64,000 bases of DNA from Paracamarosporium sp. OC-R06-R3. Lineage: Eukaryota > Ascomycota > Dothideomycetes > Pleosporales > Didymosphaeriaceae. Made by a program: the position numbers and the translations under genes. Each line of letters opens with the position of its first letter. Position 1 is the first letter of the stretch. Location of the stretch: assembly GCA_019828545.1 (NCBI GenBank), contig JACVRA010000138.1, positions 372,001 through 436,000 of the forward strand, in the 5' to 3' direction. The notes beneath the pieces are model-generated. The model saw nothing but the letters and a program-made list of their open reading frames with translations. It was not told the origin of the DNA and did no database searches. Below are positions 44,087-54,896 of this stretch, piece after piece.

Positions 44087-46773
44087 TCACTAAGGCCTAA
44101 TATGTATGGTAGTTCGAGGGTCTTAAAAGCAAGTTCAGAACCGAGTCTAATCAGGTGAGACAAGCTTCCACAGCGCACCAGGATACATACTGTCAGGATG
44201 CTATTCAAACGAGTGTACTTGACGGATCAAGAATGAAAAAAACGTAATGAGTGGACCTGCGGAAGGGTTAATAAAATGCGCCATGGCGAGGGTGATGCGG
44301 CAGGGGACACGCACTAAGCTGGAAAGACAGCTAGGAAGAGTACGAATGCTCCGAGCCGTTTGGATGCAGCGTCGACGCGAGTAAAACAGTCGTCGAGTCG
44401 GCCTATGCCGTCATGTTTGGACGGGCAGTTCCTGGGTTTGCGAGGACAGTTGCCAATGCCACGGCAGTAGTCTATAGCGTCGTCTCAAAGGGCCCGGTAC
44501 ACGTCCCGCTATCAATGAGCGCTAGGTGCCGCAACAAAGATTCTGGCGAAGCAATTTCTCCGCAAAATCGACGTGGCTTAGTCTGGGTACGGTCGCACAC
44601 AAAGAAGCAGGTCGAGCCTTCTGTTCTTGATGGCAGGCTGGGTGGCTTTGCGGCAGGTCGAGGCGATGGTGGCAGGGACCGATTTGCGATGAATGAGCGA
44701 CTGCGAAGTTGGTGGGATTACTGGACGGGTCAAGGAAACGGAATTGCAGACGCGATCGACGAAGAGAGCGTGTGCCCGGGGGCGGTCGTGGCCACGAGAT
44801 GGGGGGGAGAGGGCGTGGAGAGGGCTGCGACGGCGGAAGAGGAGCACACAGCACGGCGACAAGTGCTGTTATGCGGTCCCGGTCGAGGATTGTCGAGAGG
44901 TGAGGAGGAGAGGCGGTGGGTCGGCAAGGCGGTGGTAAGGAAGGGAGAGGAGAGCGAGACTGCACCGCAACGGCGCGCAGGGCTCGGGCAGAGTGTCGCC
45001 AAATGAGCGCGAGCAGGGGGGCGCCAAAGCAGCGAGTCGCTAGCAGCCGTGCCTTGCGGAGGGTGCTCCAAACGGGCGCCCTAGGCCGGGCCACGCCTCT
45101 GAACGGGAGATTCGGGGCGCCGCTTTTCGATAGCGCAAAAATAGAAAGGCGGCAGGCAGCGTGTCTACAGCGCTCTCCAGGTCGCGAAGAAAGAAAGCCT
45201 CCAGGGCTGCACACGCAGGACACACACACGGGGAACGGTCTGGCGACGGACACGCAGCGGACACGGGCGCCTTGTATCTGTGGCAGCGTGCGAGTGCGAC
45301 GCTCGGTGCGGGTGCAGGTGATTTCCACCTGGTCGCCAGCGTGTTTCGCGGAGCAGGCTGTGCTGCAAACAACGCTGCAAGGGTCCCATGGCCGACCCAA
45401 TATCGCCGGCAGGGCAGCTGCAGCGCGAACCTCGACGGCTGCAAATCTGGAGCTCATCATGGGCATCGTTGCCGCGCCCATACGCCGCTGCGCCCGCGCC
45501 CGCTCGCTGGCGGCCGTCGCGCTGGCTGCTCGCCGCAGAGTTGAGCTTCGTCGCGCAGGAGCCGGGGTCGCAGCTGCCCGCCAGCCTCAGGCCCCGTCGC
45601 CCCTGCCTCAGGATGCTTCATTTCGGGAAGGCGCCACGCCCCCTCGTGCTCCCACCAACCCGCCGTCCGCTGCTGGCCACGGCTGCTTGCCATCCGCGAC
45701 CGACGACGCACCTCCATCTATCTTTTGATTGACCTGCGTTTGCCTCGCCGCCGCACAATTCTCCCGCCCGTCCCAACTGGCCGCATTGCACCGCACGCGC
45801 GGCAAGATCTGCTCCCCGCTGACATGCCTTTATCGACCTGCAGCCACGTCCTGCAGCAGCCCCTTCTGCCGAGACTCGATCAACGCCCGCCCGCTGCCTC
45901 GACTCAGTCGCCTGTCCAAATATCGATATATCGATTCCTGTAACCCTCTGCGTCTATACTCTATTGTTTCCGATTCAGCGAGCGACGGACAGCTCCACTA
46001 CCGGCCATCTGAAACCAGCCTCTACCGTATTGAGCGCTATTTTGCCTGTGCTACCATGAACGCCAGTTTGAGCCCACTCTGTGACAGCCTCTTGCCCAGC
46101 TGCTGATGGTCTGTTGTTACCCATTGAAGCTGTGCTCCACTGCTTTCGTGCTCTATGCTGGATAGTACCAACGCCGGCTCCGTTTCACCATTCCTTCTCA
46201 TCGTCACGCCCTATCGCTTCGCTGTCTGCTTTTGGGTCATAGGCCAGAACGAGACCATGAAAGGTCACAAATGACGAACATTTGCATAACTTGCAGGCTG
46301 ACCCATCTTTTCTTTCACCAGACGAGCACTTCTGCTAGAAACTGCCCGCAAGCGGAAACTGCCATTGCGAGGCAAGAGAGCCAATTCGTGTCCATAATCG
46401 CATCATCGCTCTCTGTCATCACGGTGGCTTGGTCGACTACTTTCACTCAAGCACGACTGCATCACCAAGATTCATGAAGTCCAATCTAGGTTCGGCGTCC
46501 AACTTTCGGGACCAAACAACAAGACTGGTACACTAGACATCCAGCTAGCCTAACCAAAGTGGTTGCTTTGATTGTCGTTTTCTTTCCTCAAGCTTCGTCG
46601 AAACCTTATTATTCTGTTCAAGATTCGCTCCTCGAATAAAAAACCATCCGGGCCATCCGGCTTATGAGCAAATTCAATATCCATCGCTCTTTTGTCCTCA
46701 AAGCATCCGTACCGTGTCGGCTCCCCATCTAAGGGTATTTGTTAGCGTGTACCAGTCAGCCGTCGAGTCCGCC
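44087..46773. other. Gene-free region, GC-rich in the middle
   Basis: 2.7 kb upstream of MSB2. Between about 44,700 and 45,800 the sequence is GC-rich, with long overlapping frames in several phases (up to 320 codons on the minus strand). None has family-like motifs or agrees across frames. It probably carries the MSB2 promoter and possibly a long untranslated leader of a rightward gene. Confidence 0.45.
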
Positions 46774-47760
46774 ATGCAGTACCAGTACCAATACCAGTAT
46801 CTGCCTGCTCACGGCATGTCGGCGCATATCAACTCCGTAAGCTAGCGGACTTCATAGGAGAACTAGGTTTAACGGACAGTATACTCAGCAATGACGACTG
46901 CAGCTTTGAGTACCACAAATACCAGGATATATCATGCAGACGACGGACAGCAAACATTGGGTGGATCCGTAGAGCTATAGCAGTGCCGGACACACTCATG
47001 CTGGCTGCTCTCCTGTTACAATTCTTCTGCTACATTCTTGCAGTCAAGTTCAGCATATTGTATCGTCGTCTCTCGAAATGCAACACGCACAGTGCATGAA
47101 CGTTTCGAAACGTGTCAATCTATCACATACTGTCACCTTGCTCCCAAGCAACCCTCAAAGTCTTGTTCTCGGTCATGAAACCACTTTACCTTCCTCTCCA
47201 AGCCGAATATCAGTCTCATATATCACTCACTTGTCCAGTATCCCTAGCTATAACTACCCAACCCCGCACCTCTCCCCAATCCCCAATTTACTTTGTTTCG
47301 TTTCGCCCAGACGCATCAGCGCATTCACAATGGCGAACTACCCAGCGCCACGAAACAGCTCGTGCCTCACGAACGGGAACCGCCGCAAGTCGACCCACCA
47401 GAGATCAACAGCCGCATGGATTCGCTCGACGTCACTACCCACTTTACTCATTCATGCTGCTTCAGCAGTTTGCCGCCTTCTAGAACCTGAGATCTTCGCG
47501 TGCGGCTCTGGGGTTGTGGGGTCCAGCTTGCGCGTTCAGACGATCGGGCTCCACCTCATGAACTGTTCAAGTTGCATTGCAAAAATGCTTTGCAAAATGC
47601 GTCACGATTTTCTCCACTTACACAAGGTAGACCCTTTTTTTTCTGCCGCGCGCAAAAGTAGCAAGTGTCACTTAATCCGGGGCTGGATTTTCACCATCTC
47701 ACGTGATTCACGCTGCCGTTCCACGGAGTACACGTGTGCGCGTCAACAGTAGTCTCAGCA
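46774..47760 (+). pseudogene. Possible broken or unresolved gene with poly-QY start
   Basis: An ATG at 46774 opens MQYQYQYQYLPAHGMSAHIN, followed by a good donor GTAAGC at 46837. Downstream, protein-like segments appear in all three frames: ALSTTNTRIYHADDGQQTLG (near 46905), LSHTVTLLPSNPQSLVLGHE (47120) and HNGELPSATKQLVPHERE (47330). I could not join them into one open frame with standard splices. This looks like either a regulator-type gene with frameshifts or a gene whose introns I misplace. No DNA-binding domain is recognised. Confidence 0.25.
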
Positions 47761-50080
47761 CCACCGTCATTCTCTCAATTGCCGTCCTTCGCAGGCAACT
47801 TGTCCGATGCTCAAATAAAAATTTGCACCACCTGACCCACTCACTACATTTCCAAGAGGATTCCCGACGTGCTTTCCCGACCCCAACACTAGCCCAAATG
47901 CCATCATACGATGTCCATTCCCACATCAACAACACAACACACTTCTGCTCCGCCATCATTCCCACCAATCCGCCTGCACTAAGCAAGAAACAGCGCCCAC
48001 GATGCTCGTTGCGGATAGCGCGTTTGTCAACATGTATATTTGGTTCTCCTAGCAGCACAGCCGCGACGGCGCCTGCATGCCCCGCAACCCAGCAGACACG
48101 CCGCGCACAGCACACGCGACTTTCGAGCTAGCACCCGAAGACAACCATGGGAGAGAGAGACTGGGCTCGATGACGTGAGCAGGTGCACCCGCGACGTCGG
48201 GACGCTCGCGCCCGCGAGATGAACCCAGCATTCCACGCGACAGCGACTTCTCAAAGCGAGCGCTTTCATCTTGGATAAATCGCCGCGTCGCGTGAGCGTG
48301 AGCGTTTGCGTCTTGGGATCCCGGCACGTTGCTATGCGTGCGTGAGCGCTTTCAGACGGGCGCCCCGGATGCGGTAAAGGGGTTCGTCCGTTTTGGCAGA
48401 GCAGAGTATTGTTTTGCGCGGCGTAGGGCGCTCGGTTGGTAGATCTCTCGTTCTCGTTCTCTCCCCTACAAGGGATCGATGATCGTCTGGTGAGAGTATA
48501 CTGTATGTATGCGTGGATCGGGCCGTGCTATGCTTGTCGTGTGCGCTTGCTGTGCCTCTTCACCAACACGCGCGCCTGCGAAAAACGGCCATTTTCTCTT
48601 GGGCAAGGTACCGCGGGAAAGTACATTGCTGACTACGGGTCTTGTGAATCCAGTGCTGCTTTTTGGGCGTTGTGGGATTGTTCTGGGCAAGGAATGAGAT
48701 GGCTTGTTTGCTGGATTGTGGAATGAGGTGAGATGGGTGGAACTATGCTGCTTGTAGGTAGGTACCAAGGTACCGAGTAGCTTCGCCGCAATGGTAATGT
48801 AAGCCTCGTTCATTGGGGCGGTTGCTTATGTCTGTGCATGGTGGATGCGCACGTGTAGGTGTTTCGCTGGAGGACTTGCGAGGAGATTGAGGGCTTACGA
48901 AATTGGAGAATGGGTTGGGTTTTGGGTTCTGGACTTCGCTGGCTGATTACACATTCACCGATGTATGGTGTGGTAAGATGCTGATTGTATAGCGAGGCAA
49001 ATATACTGCAGGCACGGTGTTGAGTTGTTCGATATTTACGTAGTGTTATTCGGACGCTGTTCACCGGAATGTGTTTGACTATATTGCGGTCCTCAAGGAT
49101 TTTGCCAACTCACCTGGTGGATATGTGTCCAAACGAGCCTTAGACACGCTCGAAGCTTTGAAACTTAGTACAAAATCGTACTCTTAGGACACTCAGCCAC
49201 ATCAACTGTCTCCATCACCTCCTAGTTTATATACTCTGTAGCCTCTACGTTTGACAAAAAGAAATTGTAACTTGCCTACAATCCCATGTGCTAATATTGG
49301 ATGGTCTTGTAGCGACCACATGACTCCATCTACTCTGTTGGTCAGTGTTAATTTCTACTTTTTAACATAACCTAGAATGTTATTTCTCACGAGCATCGTT
49401 ACGCCTTTAAATATAGAATCATTTCCCACGTCTTACAAAACCTATGGCCTCTTGGTTTTTGGATAAAGATCTTGATATTTCCCTCTAGTACATAACATAC
49501 GCATTGCTGGTGTCTGAAATCGAGCGAAGTCTTTCTTTGGCGAAAGCAAATACTCTTTCGTCGAAATCTCTTCGTTTTTAGGTTCCTGTGACTTTCTCTA
49601 GGCAGGGGGATTTGCTTAATTCAAGGCATTGGTATTATAAATACCTTGCTTTCGTAGACCTAGTATGCTCAGGGATAGTACCTTCAAAATAAGGGTTGTG
49701 GGGTTTGCAGTCATGATGTTAGCTGAGGGCTATTGCGGTGTATGGTATACTTTGATTCGCAGGGGAATCATATTTTTATATCACTTTTTGTCTCAAGGCG
49801 TACGCCAAATTTTGGTCAAACCATCACCCCAGATGGTATACTTTATCTTGGAGGGCTATGTTTCGTTTTTCCAAAATGTCGTGCATTTTGAATATCGTCT
49901 TAAATGCATTGTTGTTCGTGGTAATGCGTGTGTAAAACTGTGAAGGTATGAAAAAGAACCTATATGCAATACATCCACCGAGAATCCGCGGTGTTTTATC
50001 ACTTACTCTGTCTTCAATTTCTTTCTGTGTGCTCCGCTTTTAAAATACGACTGATGTCCATAAAAAAACGATTTTAGTAG
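47761..50080. other. Gene-poor, AT-leaning stretch
   Basis: No gene is supported in these 2.3 kb. A hydrophobic 92-codon frame at 49665-49943 has no recognisable features. Confidence 0.45.
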
Positions 50081-50806
50081 ATGTCTTACACAACGTCTTT
50101 TTCACGATGTGCTATAGGATGGATGGCCTGGCTCGAAATGAAAAATATTTCGGAAATGATTTCCGCACTGGATTCTCCTTCGAGATACAGCACTCGTTTC
50201 GATATCAGTGGACAATATGTTGACGGGTACAACGTGACGCTTCCTCAGTCTCTGCAGTGCTCACCACCAAAGGGAGAAAACAGAAAAAAAATCCGAAAAC
50301 CCACCATTCAAATAGATTACACACAAATCTACTCTCAAGTACCCGAAAACACTACCCATATTCCATTCTACCTAATCGTCTCACCCGAACTCCCATCAGC
50401 AGTCATCCTTGACCTCACCCTCTTACCTAACACCATCCCCCCATCCCGCCCAACCCCCAGCATCACGCACACCACGCACGAACCCCACTCTTATCGATCG
50501 CACACTACCAACGTACTAATTCTCCGAAGCAACCCAACCGAACCCATGCGTCTCAGCGTCGGTACTCCGTTTTCTGAAACACCATCGGACTTCGCAGCCC
50601 AGCTGATACAAGCAGGGTACGCGAAACGTCCGAACGCGTGCGTGATGTTACAGAAACTAAGCTTTTGTAGTACCGGGTTTCTGGGACGGAAGTGCGTGTG
50701 CGAGGGGCAGGTGCGTGTGGTGGAGGTTGAGGATCTGTCGTGTGGTGTAGTTGTGGGGGGGTGTTGGCAGTTAAGGATTCTTCTTAGGGAATCGATGTGT
50801 GTCTGA
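50081..50806 (+). CDS. Orphan hypothetical protein, 241 aa
   Basis: An uninterrupted frame of 241 codons in a region where stops are frequent, so it may be a real gene. It has no signal peptide or clear membrane span. The middle is Pro/Thr/His-rich (TLLPNTIPPSRPTPSITHTT) and the C-terminal third has eight cysteines. I recognise no family. No partner gene is adjacent, and the nearest gene converges from 51164. Confidence 0.35.
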   Translation: MSYTTSFSRCAIGWMAWLEMKNISEMISALDSPSRYSTRFDISGQYVDGYNVTLPQSLQCSPPKGENRKKIRKPTIQIDYTQIYSQVPENTTHIPFYLIVSPELPSAVILDLTLLPNTIPPSRPTPSITHTTHEPHSYRSHTTNVLILRSNPTEPMRLSVGTPFSETPSDFAAQLIQAGYAKRPNACVMLQKLSFCSTGFLGRKCVCEGQVRVVEVEDLSCGVVVGGCWQLRILLRESMCV

Positions 50807-51163
50807 TATTGGTGGGTGTGGATGCTTGGAGAGGTTGTGTAGCTTTCGGTGGTGCTGTAAATTTTTGTGTGTGGTGGTGAGTATGTAGATATAATGAAGT
50901 GTTATCATCGAGTCCTTTCCTGGCTGAATAATTTGACACTGGTCGATTTTCGAGAAGAAAAACATCGGAACCAACTATGTCTGCATATTTATTATTCTTT
51001 TCATTCAGACGCTGCTGAACTTATTAAATTCGAGTTCTACCATATCGCGTTTAGACTGAACCCTCCCTGAACGCCACTGTTCAATATCACTTTTCCCTAT
51101 GCAAGTCCAAACCACAAACCATGGTCTGCAACAGAAAAGCAACTCTTAGCTAATTTGACTGTA
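50807..51163. other. Intergenic spacer
   Basis: A 357-bp spacer before the PRO1 stop codon. Nothing is supported. Confidence 0.45.
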
Positions 51164-52805
51164 TCAATGTACATCCACCCCAATACCTCCTTCCGCATTG
51201 GACGTCTTCCCAAAACTTGGGGTATTCGGCCTACTCTTCTCTATTCCAAAGAAGGCAATATTCTCCCTCAGCGCCACATACTCGCTATCCGCGTACCCAA
51301 GCGCATCGTGGATTTGTGTGCTATGCAGACCCATTATCCTTTTGATTTCGCTAGCCGAGTAGTTCACCACTGCACGGCCAATCTCGAATGGAGCGGGGTC
51401 ATGTAGCTCATACGACGGAGGCGTGATGATGGAGGAGGAGGAGGACATTGAGTGTGTGAGTGCCGGATGTGTGAAGGGTGCATGTCCTGAGTTGAGAACT
51501 GGGTGAGCGGCTGTCCGCGAGGGAACAGGAGCTACGGGTGTGGTGGCCTTGGGTTGAACTTTGGGACTGGTTGTTGAAAGACGCTTAACGACGACAATGC
51601 GGACCGCTTCTTGTTGGGCGAAATGTCCGTCCACGTCTACGATTCCAACGGGAAGGAGACCTGCTTTGTCGGAGAGTGCTTTCCATGCACCGTTGTCGAT
51701 ATATATCGTCCCGTGTGGAGCAAGTCCGTGAAGGATCCAGAAGTAGCGGTCACGGATGGGATGGGCGATGGGGAGGAAACGGGTATGTAGTGGGACCTGT
51801 TCGGCGGTGAGCTGTGGGGAGGGTGTTCGTGCGGGCGTAAATTGGGTCGATGAAGCAATATCATGGTTGGAGGTGTGCAAATCAAGGCTGGCCGTTTGCG
51901 CAAGCGGTATGCCGTCGTCGTGGAAGTTCGTTACGCTGTTGCGGCTCGACACGCCTGTCGGTCTCTGTGCTTCGGCGTGCTTGATTATTGCAGCGATGTT
52001 ACCCGGTTTGCTTGACTTTGTGATGATAGTCGTAACACCCGCGCTTGTTGCTAATCGTGCTGCTACGATCTTTGTACTCATACCACCAGTCCCTAATGCC
52101 GAACCAGCACTGCTGACATCGGCTTCTAGGTCTGCAATATCCTCGACTACTTCTATTGGTTTGGCGCTTGGGTTCTTGCGCGGATTTGAATCGTATAGAC
52201 AGTCAACGTCTGTCATCAAGAAGAGATAGTCGGCTTGCACCATGCCCGCTGTAATGGCGCTCAGTGTATCATTGTCGCCAAACTTAATTTCGGTGACTGC
52301 CAATGTGTCGTTCTCGTTCACAATTGGTATGACACCCATGTGTAACAGCTCGAAGAAAGTGTTTTGCGCATTCTGGTATTGCGTCCGATCCGCGATGTCG
52401 TTCCGCGTGAGCAGTATCTGCGCGATTGGTTGCCGCATGTGACCGAACAGCTGATCCCAAAGGCTCATGAGCCTACATTGCCCAATGGCAGCAAGCGCCT
52501 GCACTTGTGGGAGGTGTTTCGGTCGCCTGTCGAGGTCCATTCTGCGGAGACCCACGCCAATGGCGCCAGAGGAGACGAGGACCACGCGATGGCCATCTTT
52601 GTGGAGTCTGACAGCGGTCTCGACGATCACGCTGAGGATCGATAATATCGGTTCGTGCGTCTTCTCATCGACAATCGACGAGGTGCCTGTATCACATTGG
52701 TAAGTTATTCTATGCTCTGTGAATGTGGGGTAGGTGTACAGGAAGTTTACCGAGCTTGATGACAATGGTGAGCTGTCCTGGATGCTTCTTCATGTGGAAT
52801 GCCAT
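51164..52805 (-). CDS. Glutamate 5-kinase (proline biosynthesis)
   Basis: Two exons (52805-52751, 52686-51164; intron 64 bases) encode 525 aa, an exact multiple of three. The splice forms LTIVIKLGTSSIVDEKTHEP, the start of the amino-acid kinase fold. Then come VVLVSSGAIGVGLRRM, LAAIGQCRLMSLWDQLF, ILLTRNDIADRTQY, VIPIVNENDTLAVTEIKFGDNDTLSA, the MTDVDCLY loop and GTGGMSTKIVAARLATSAG. A PUA domain follows near residues 370-510 (GTIYIDNGAWKALSDKAGLLPVGIVDVDGHF, and EIGRAVVNYSASEIKRIMG). Between the two PUA halves sits a roughly 75-residue Ser/Pro/Thr-rich insert. The enzyme phosphorylates glutamate, the first step to proline, and is normally feedback-inhibited by proline. It diverges from ATP23. 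Confidence 0.96.
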
Positions 52806-53097
52806 GGCGGGCTCTCTTCTCGCTGTGCGCGAGGACCCAATGGCTCTAAATATGCTCGATATATGACTGTTAAGGCACTGTGTTGTGTGCTGGCTGCTAT
52901 GACTGCATCCAGGCAATAAATGGCTTCCCCACCGCCTTTGTGCGCACCCAATCAGAAGCTCCGATTCCCTCCGCATGTCCATCTTTTTGCGGGAAAGAAC
53001 CGCGCCCTTTGCCCGTCGCGACAATCCTATTCCCACGCCCTACGCTTTCCGCCACGTACGTTCCTCCCCGTCGGAAGACCCGCTCCGCAACCAAGAC
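52806..53097. promoter_or_regulatory. Divergent promoter, PRO1 and ATP23
   Basis: At most 292 bp lie between the two start codons, fewer (169 bp) if ATP23 starts at the upstream ATG at 52975. Confidence 0.5.
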
Positions 53098-54064
53098 ATG
53101 GTCAAGCAGGAAGATGCGCCTGATGGCGTGCCAAATTCCGCGAGCGCAAAACCACCCCCGAGGCCAGAGGCGCCCAAGCTCGATCCTGTATACTACACAT
53201 GGAGCAGCACCTTCTCCATCTTGATGGGTCGATATGTGACCGGCAACCGCGATGTTCCTCTGGAGCGGAAGTACTTTGAAGAGATGGATGCCGTCAAAGC
53301 AGAAACCTACTGCAAACGTTGCGAGACCAACCGCGACTACCTCCTCCAATACTCGCCCATCGTAAGGTTTATGAAGGATGAGGTGGCAAAACTGGGCGCC
53401 GACTTGAATGGCACAAACATACATTGCAGGATGTGCACGGCGGAGCAGAGCGGTGGTTTCCACATTGACCACGGGATCATGCTGTGTGCGAACAAATTCC
53501 GGAATCGCGGACATCAGGAGGACACAATGGCGCATGAGATGGTGCACGCGTGGGATCATCTGAAATATAAGGTCGAGGATAACAACTTAAAACATCAGGC
53601 TTGTCTGGAGGTATGTGAGAATCTGTCCTTCAATAAATCTTCTCTGGCTATCTAATAACTCTTGTCTCCTGCCCATGAGACAAGAGATACAAAGCCGGAG
53701 GAAAGCAATCGCTTTACGTTTCCCAATCGTGGAGTCTGTTCATCAGACTACGCAAGGGAGACTTCTGCCACATTACTTGCATTCTCTCTGATTGCTCTAT
53801 CAACCGTGGAAGAGCGTGATCCTAACTGCAATCCAGATCCGAGCATCCACCCTCTCCGGCGAATGCCGTTTCACCCGCGAATTCTTCACCAAGAACCAAT
53901 GGCGTATAACAGAGCAACTACAACACTGCGTGCGGCGCCGCGCAACACTCTCCATGATGGCACGACCCGGCGTAAAAGACGACGTGCATGCTGCCAAGAT
54001 CGTGAACGAGGTCTGGGACAGCTGCTTCAACGACACAAGACCCTTTGATGAAATATATCGGTAG
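53098..54064 (+). CDS. Mitochondrial inner membrane protease Atp23
   Basis: Two exons (53098-53610, 53837-54064) separated by a long 226-base intron encode 246 aa, an exact multiple of three. An in-frame ATG at 52975 would add 41 residues containing several Arg ([13 protein letters not shown]), which could be a targeting sequence. I chose 53098 for agreement with family length. The zinc motif HEXXH is in [13 protein letters not shown]. Conserved cysteine pairs lie in [17 protein letters not shown] and IHCRMCT. The splice gives [20 protein letters not shown]. Atp23 processes the ATP6 precursor and chaperones F1Fo ATP synthase assembly in the intermembrane space. Confidence 0.93.
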
Positions 54065-54255
54065 ATGGGCAGGAGAGTGTTAAAACGCTATGTGTAAGAT
54101 TTGTAGAATAAAGACAGGATGGACGAATTTGGTTATGTGCATAGCGACGGCGTTGATATACCATATGGGGCTCTAATCCTCACTCTTGGGCTCTTGGCCC
54201 TTCTGTATATTCAGTAGAATAGTGAATGTAAGAATCTGGACAGAGAGGAGCTGAA
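54065..54255. other. Spacer 3' of ATP23
   Basis: A short spacer, no feature seen. Confidence 0.4.
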
Positions 54256-54747
54256 TTGTTGCATAATACGTATCAATTGGATATATCGCGTAAAACATTA
54301 GATAACTTGACCTCGTGTCGACCACGGATGTATACGTCTATAGCTCGGGAACTAAGCAGTTGGATGAGTGACTCTGTCCTTAACATGAAGCTGCTCTATG
54401 ATAGCGGACTGCTAGACACTCGTGGATTGCTGATGTATTTTCCTCTGTCCTTTTTCCTCTTTCCAATTTATACCTTCTGGATTACTTCTAGTACCACTAA
54501 GAGGAGAAAGGAAGCAACAAGGGAAGAAGAACCAGAAGAGAAAGAAGGGCCAGAAGAGAAAGAAGGGCCAGAAGAGAAAGAAGGGCCAGAAGAGAAAGAA
54601 GGGCCAGAAGAGAAAGAAGGGCCAGAAGAGAAAGAAAGGGCTAGAAGAACCACAGAAAGAAGAACCAGAAAGCAACTTGAACATGTTAACTTGCATTATC
54701 ATCGAGACGTTCGCTATGCTACGCAATGCTACGTGCCAGCCTCGTAA
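54256..54747 (+). CDS. Small hypothetical protein with EEKEGP repeats
   Basis: A 163-codon frame between the 3' ends of ATP23 and the Aurora kinase gene. It has one hydrophobic segment ([19 protein letters not shown], about 58-76) followed by an acidic/basic tail built from five perfect Pro-Glu-Glu-Lys-Glu-Gly units and a basic C-terminus. The repeat is an 18-bp minisatellite that is open on both strands. The frame may therefore be an accident, since a repeat with no stop keeps any frame open. I do not recognise a family. Confidence 0.3.
   Translation: MLHNTYQLDISRKTLDNLTSCRPRMYTSIARELSSWMSDSVLNMKLLYDSGLLDTRGLLMYFPLSFFLFPIYTFWITSSTTKRRKEATREEEPEEKEGPEEKEGPEEKEGPEEKEGPEEKEGPEEKERARRTTERRTRKQLEHVNLHYHRDVRYATQCYVPAS
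54532..54640. repeat. 18-bp minisatellite, about six copies
   Basis: Tandem copies of CCAGAAGAGAAAGAAGGG, nearly identical from 54532 to 54640; the last copy is degenerate (AAAGAAAGGGCT). Such purity indicates recent expansion, so copy number likely varies among strains. Confidence 0.88.
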
Positions 54748-54896
54748 AGCGAAGGCTATACCCAAAACTCCAAGTAATGCTACTCTCAAGGAACCAGCCC
54801 CTAACGCCCCACCACCGTAAATTACGCCGTATATCAAGCACCCCAACGCTAAAAAAACATAGAGAATCACCAGGTTTCACCCATCGCAACACTCCT

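Noticed and set aside
44522..45481. 319-codon minus-strand frame in the GC-rich island
   Set aside because: Overlapping long frames in other phases, Arg/Pro/Ala-rich composition and no motifs indicate a GC-content artefact.
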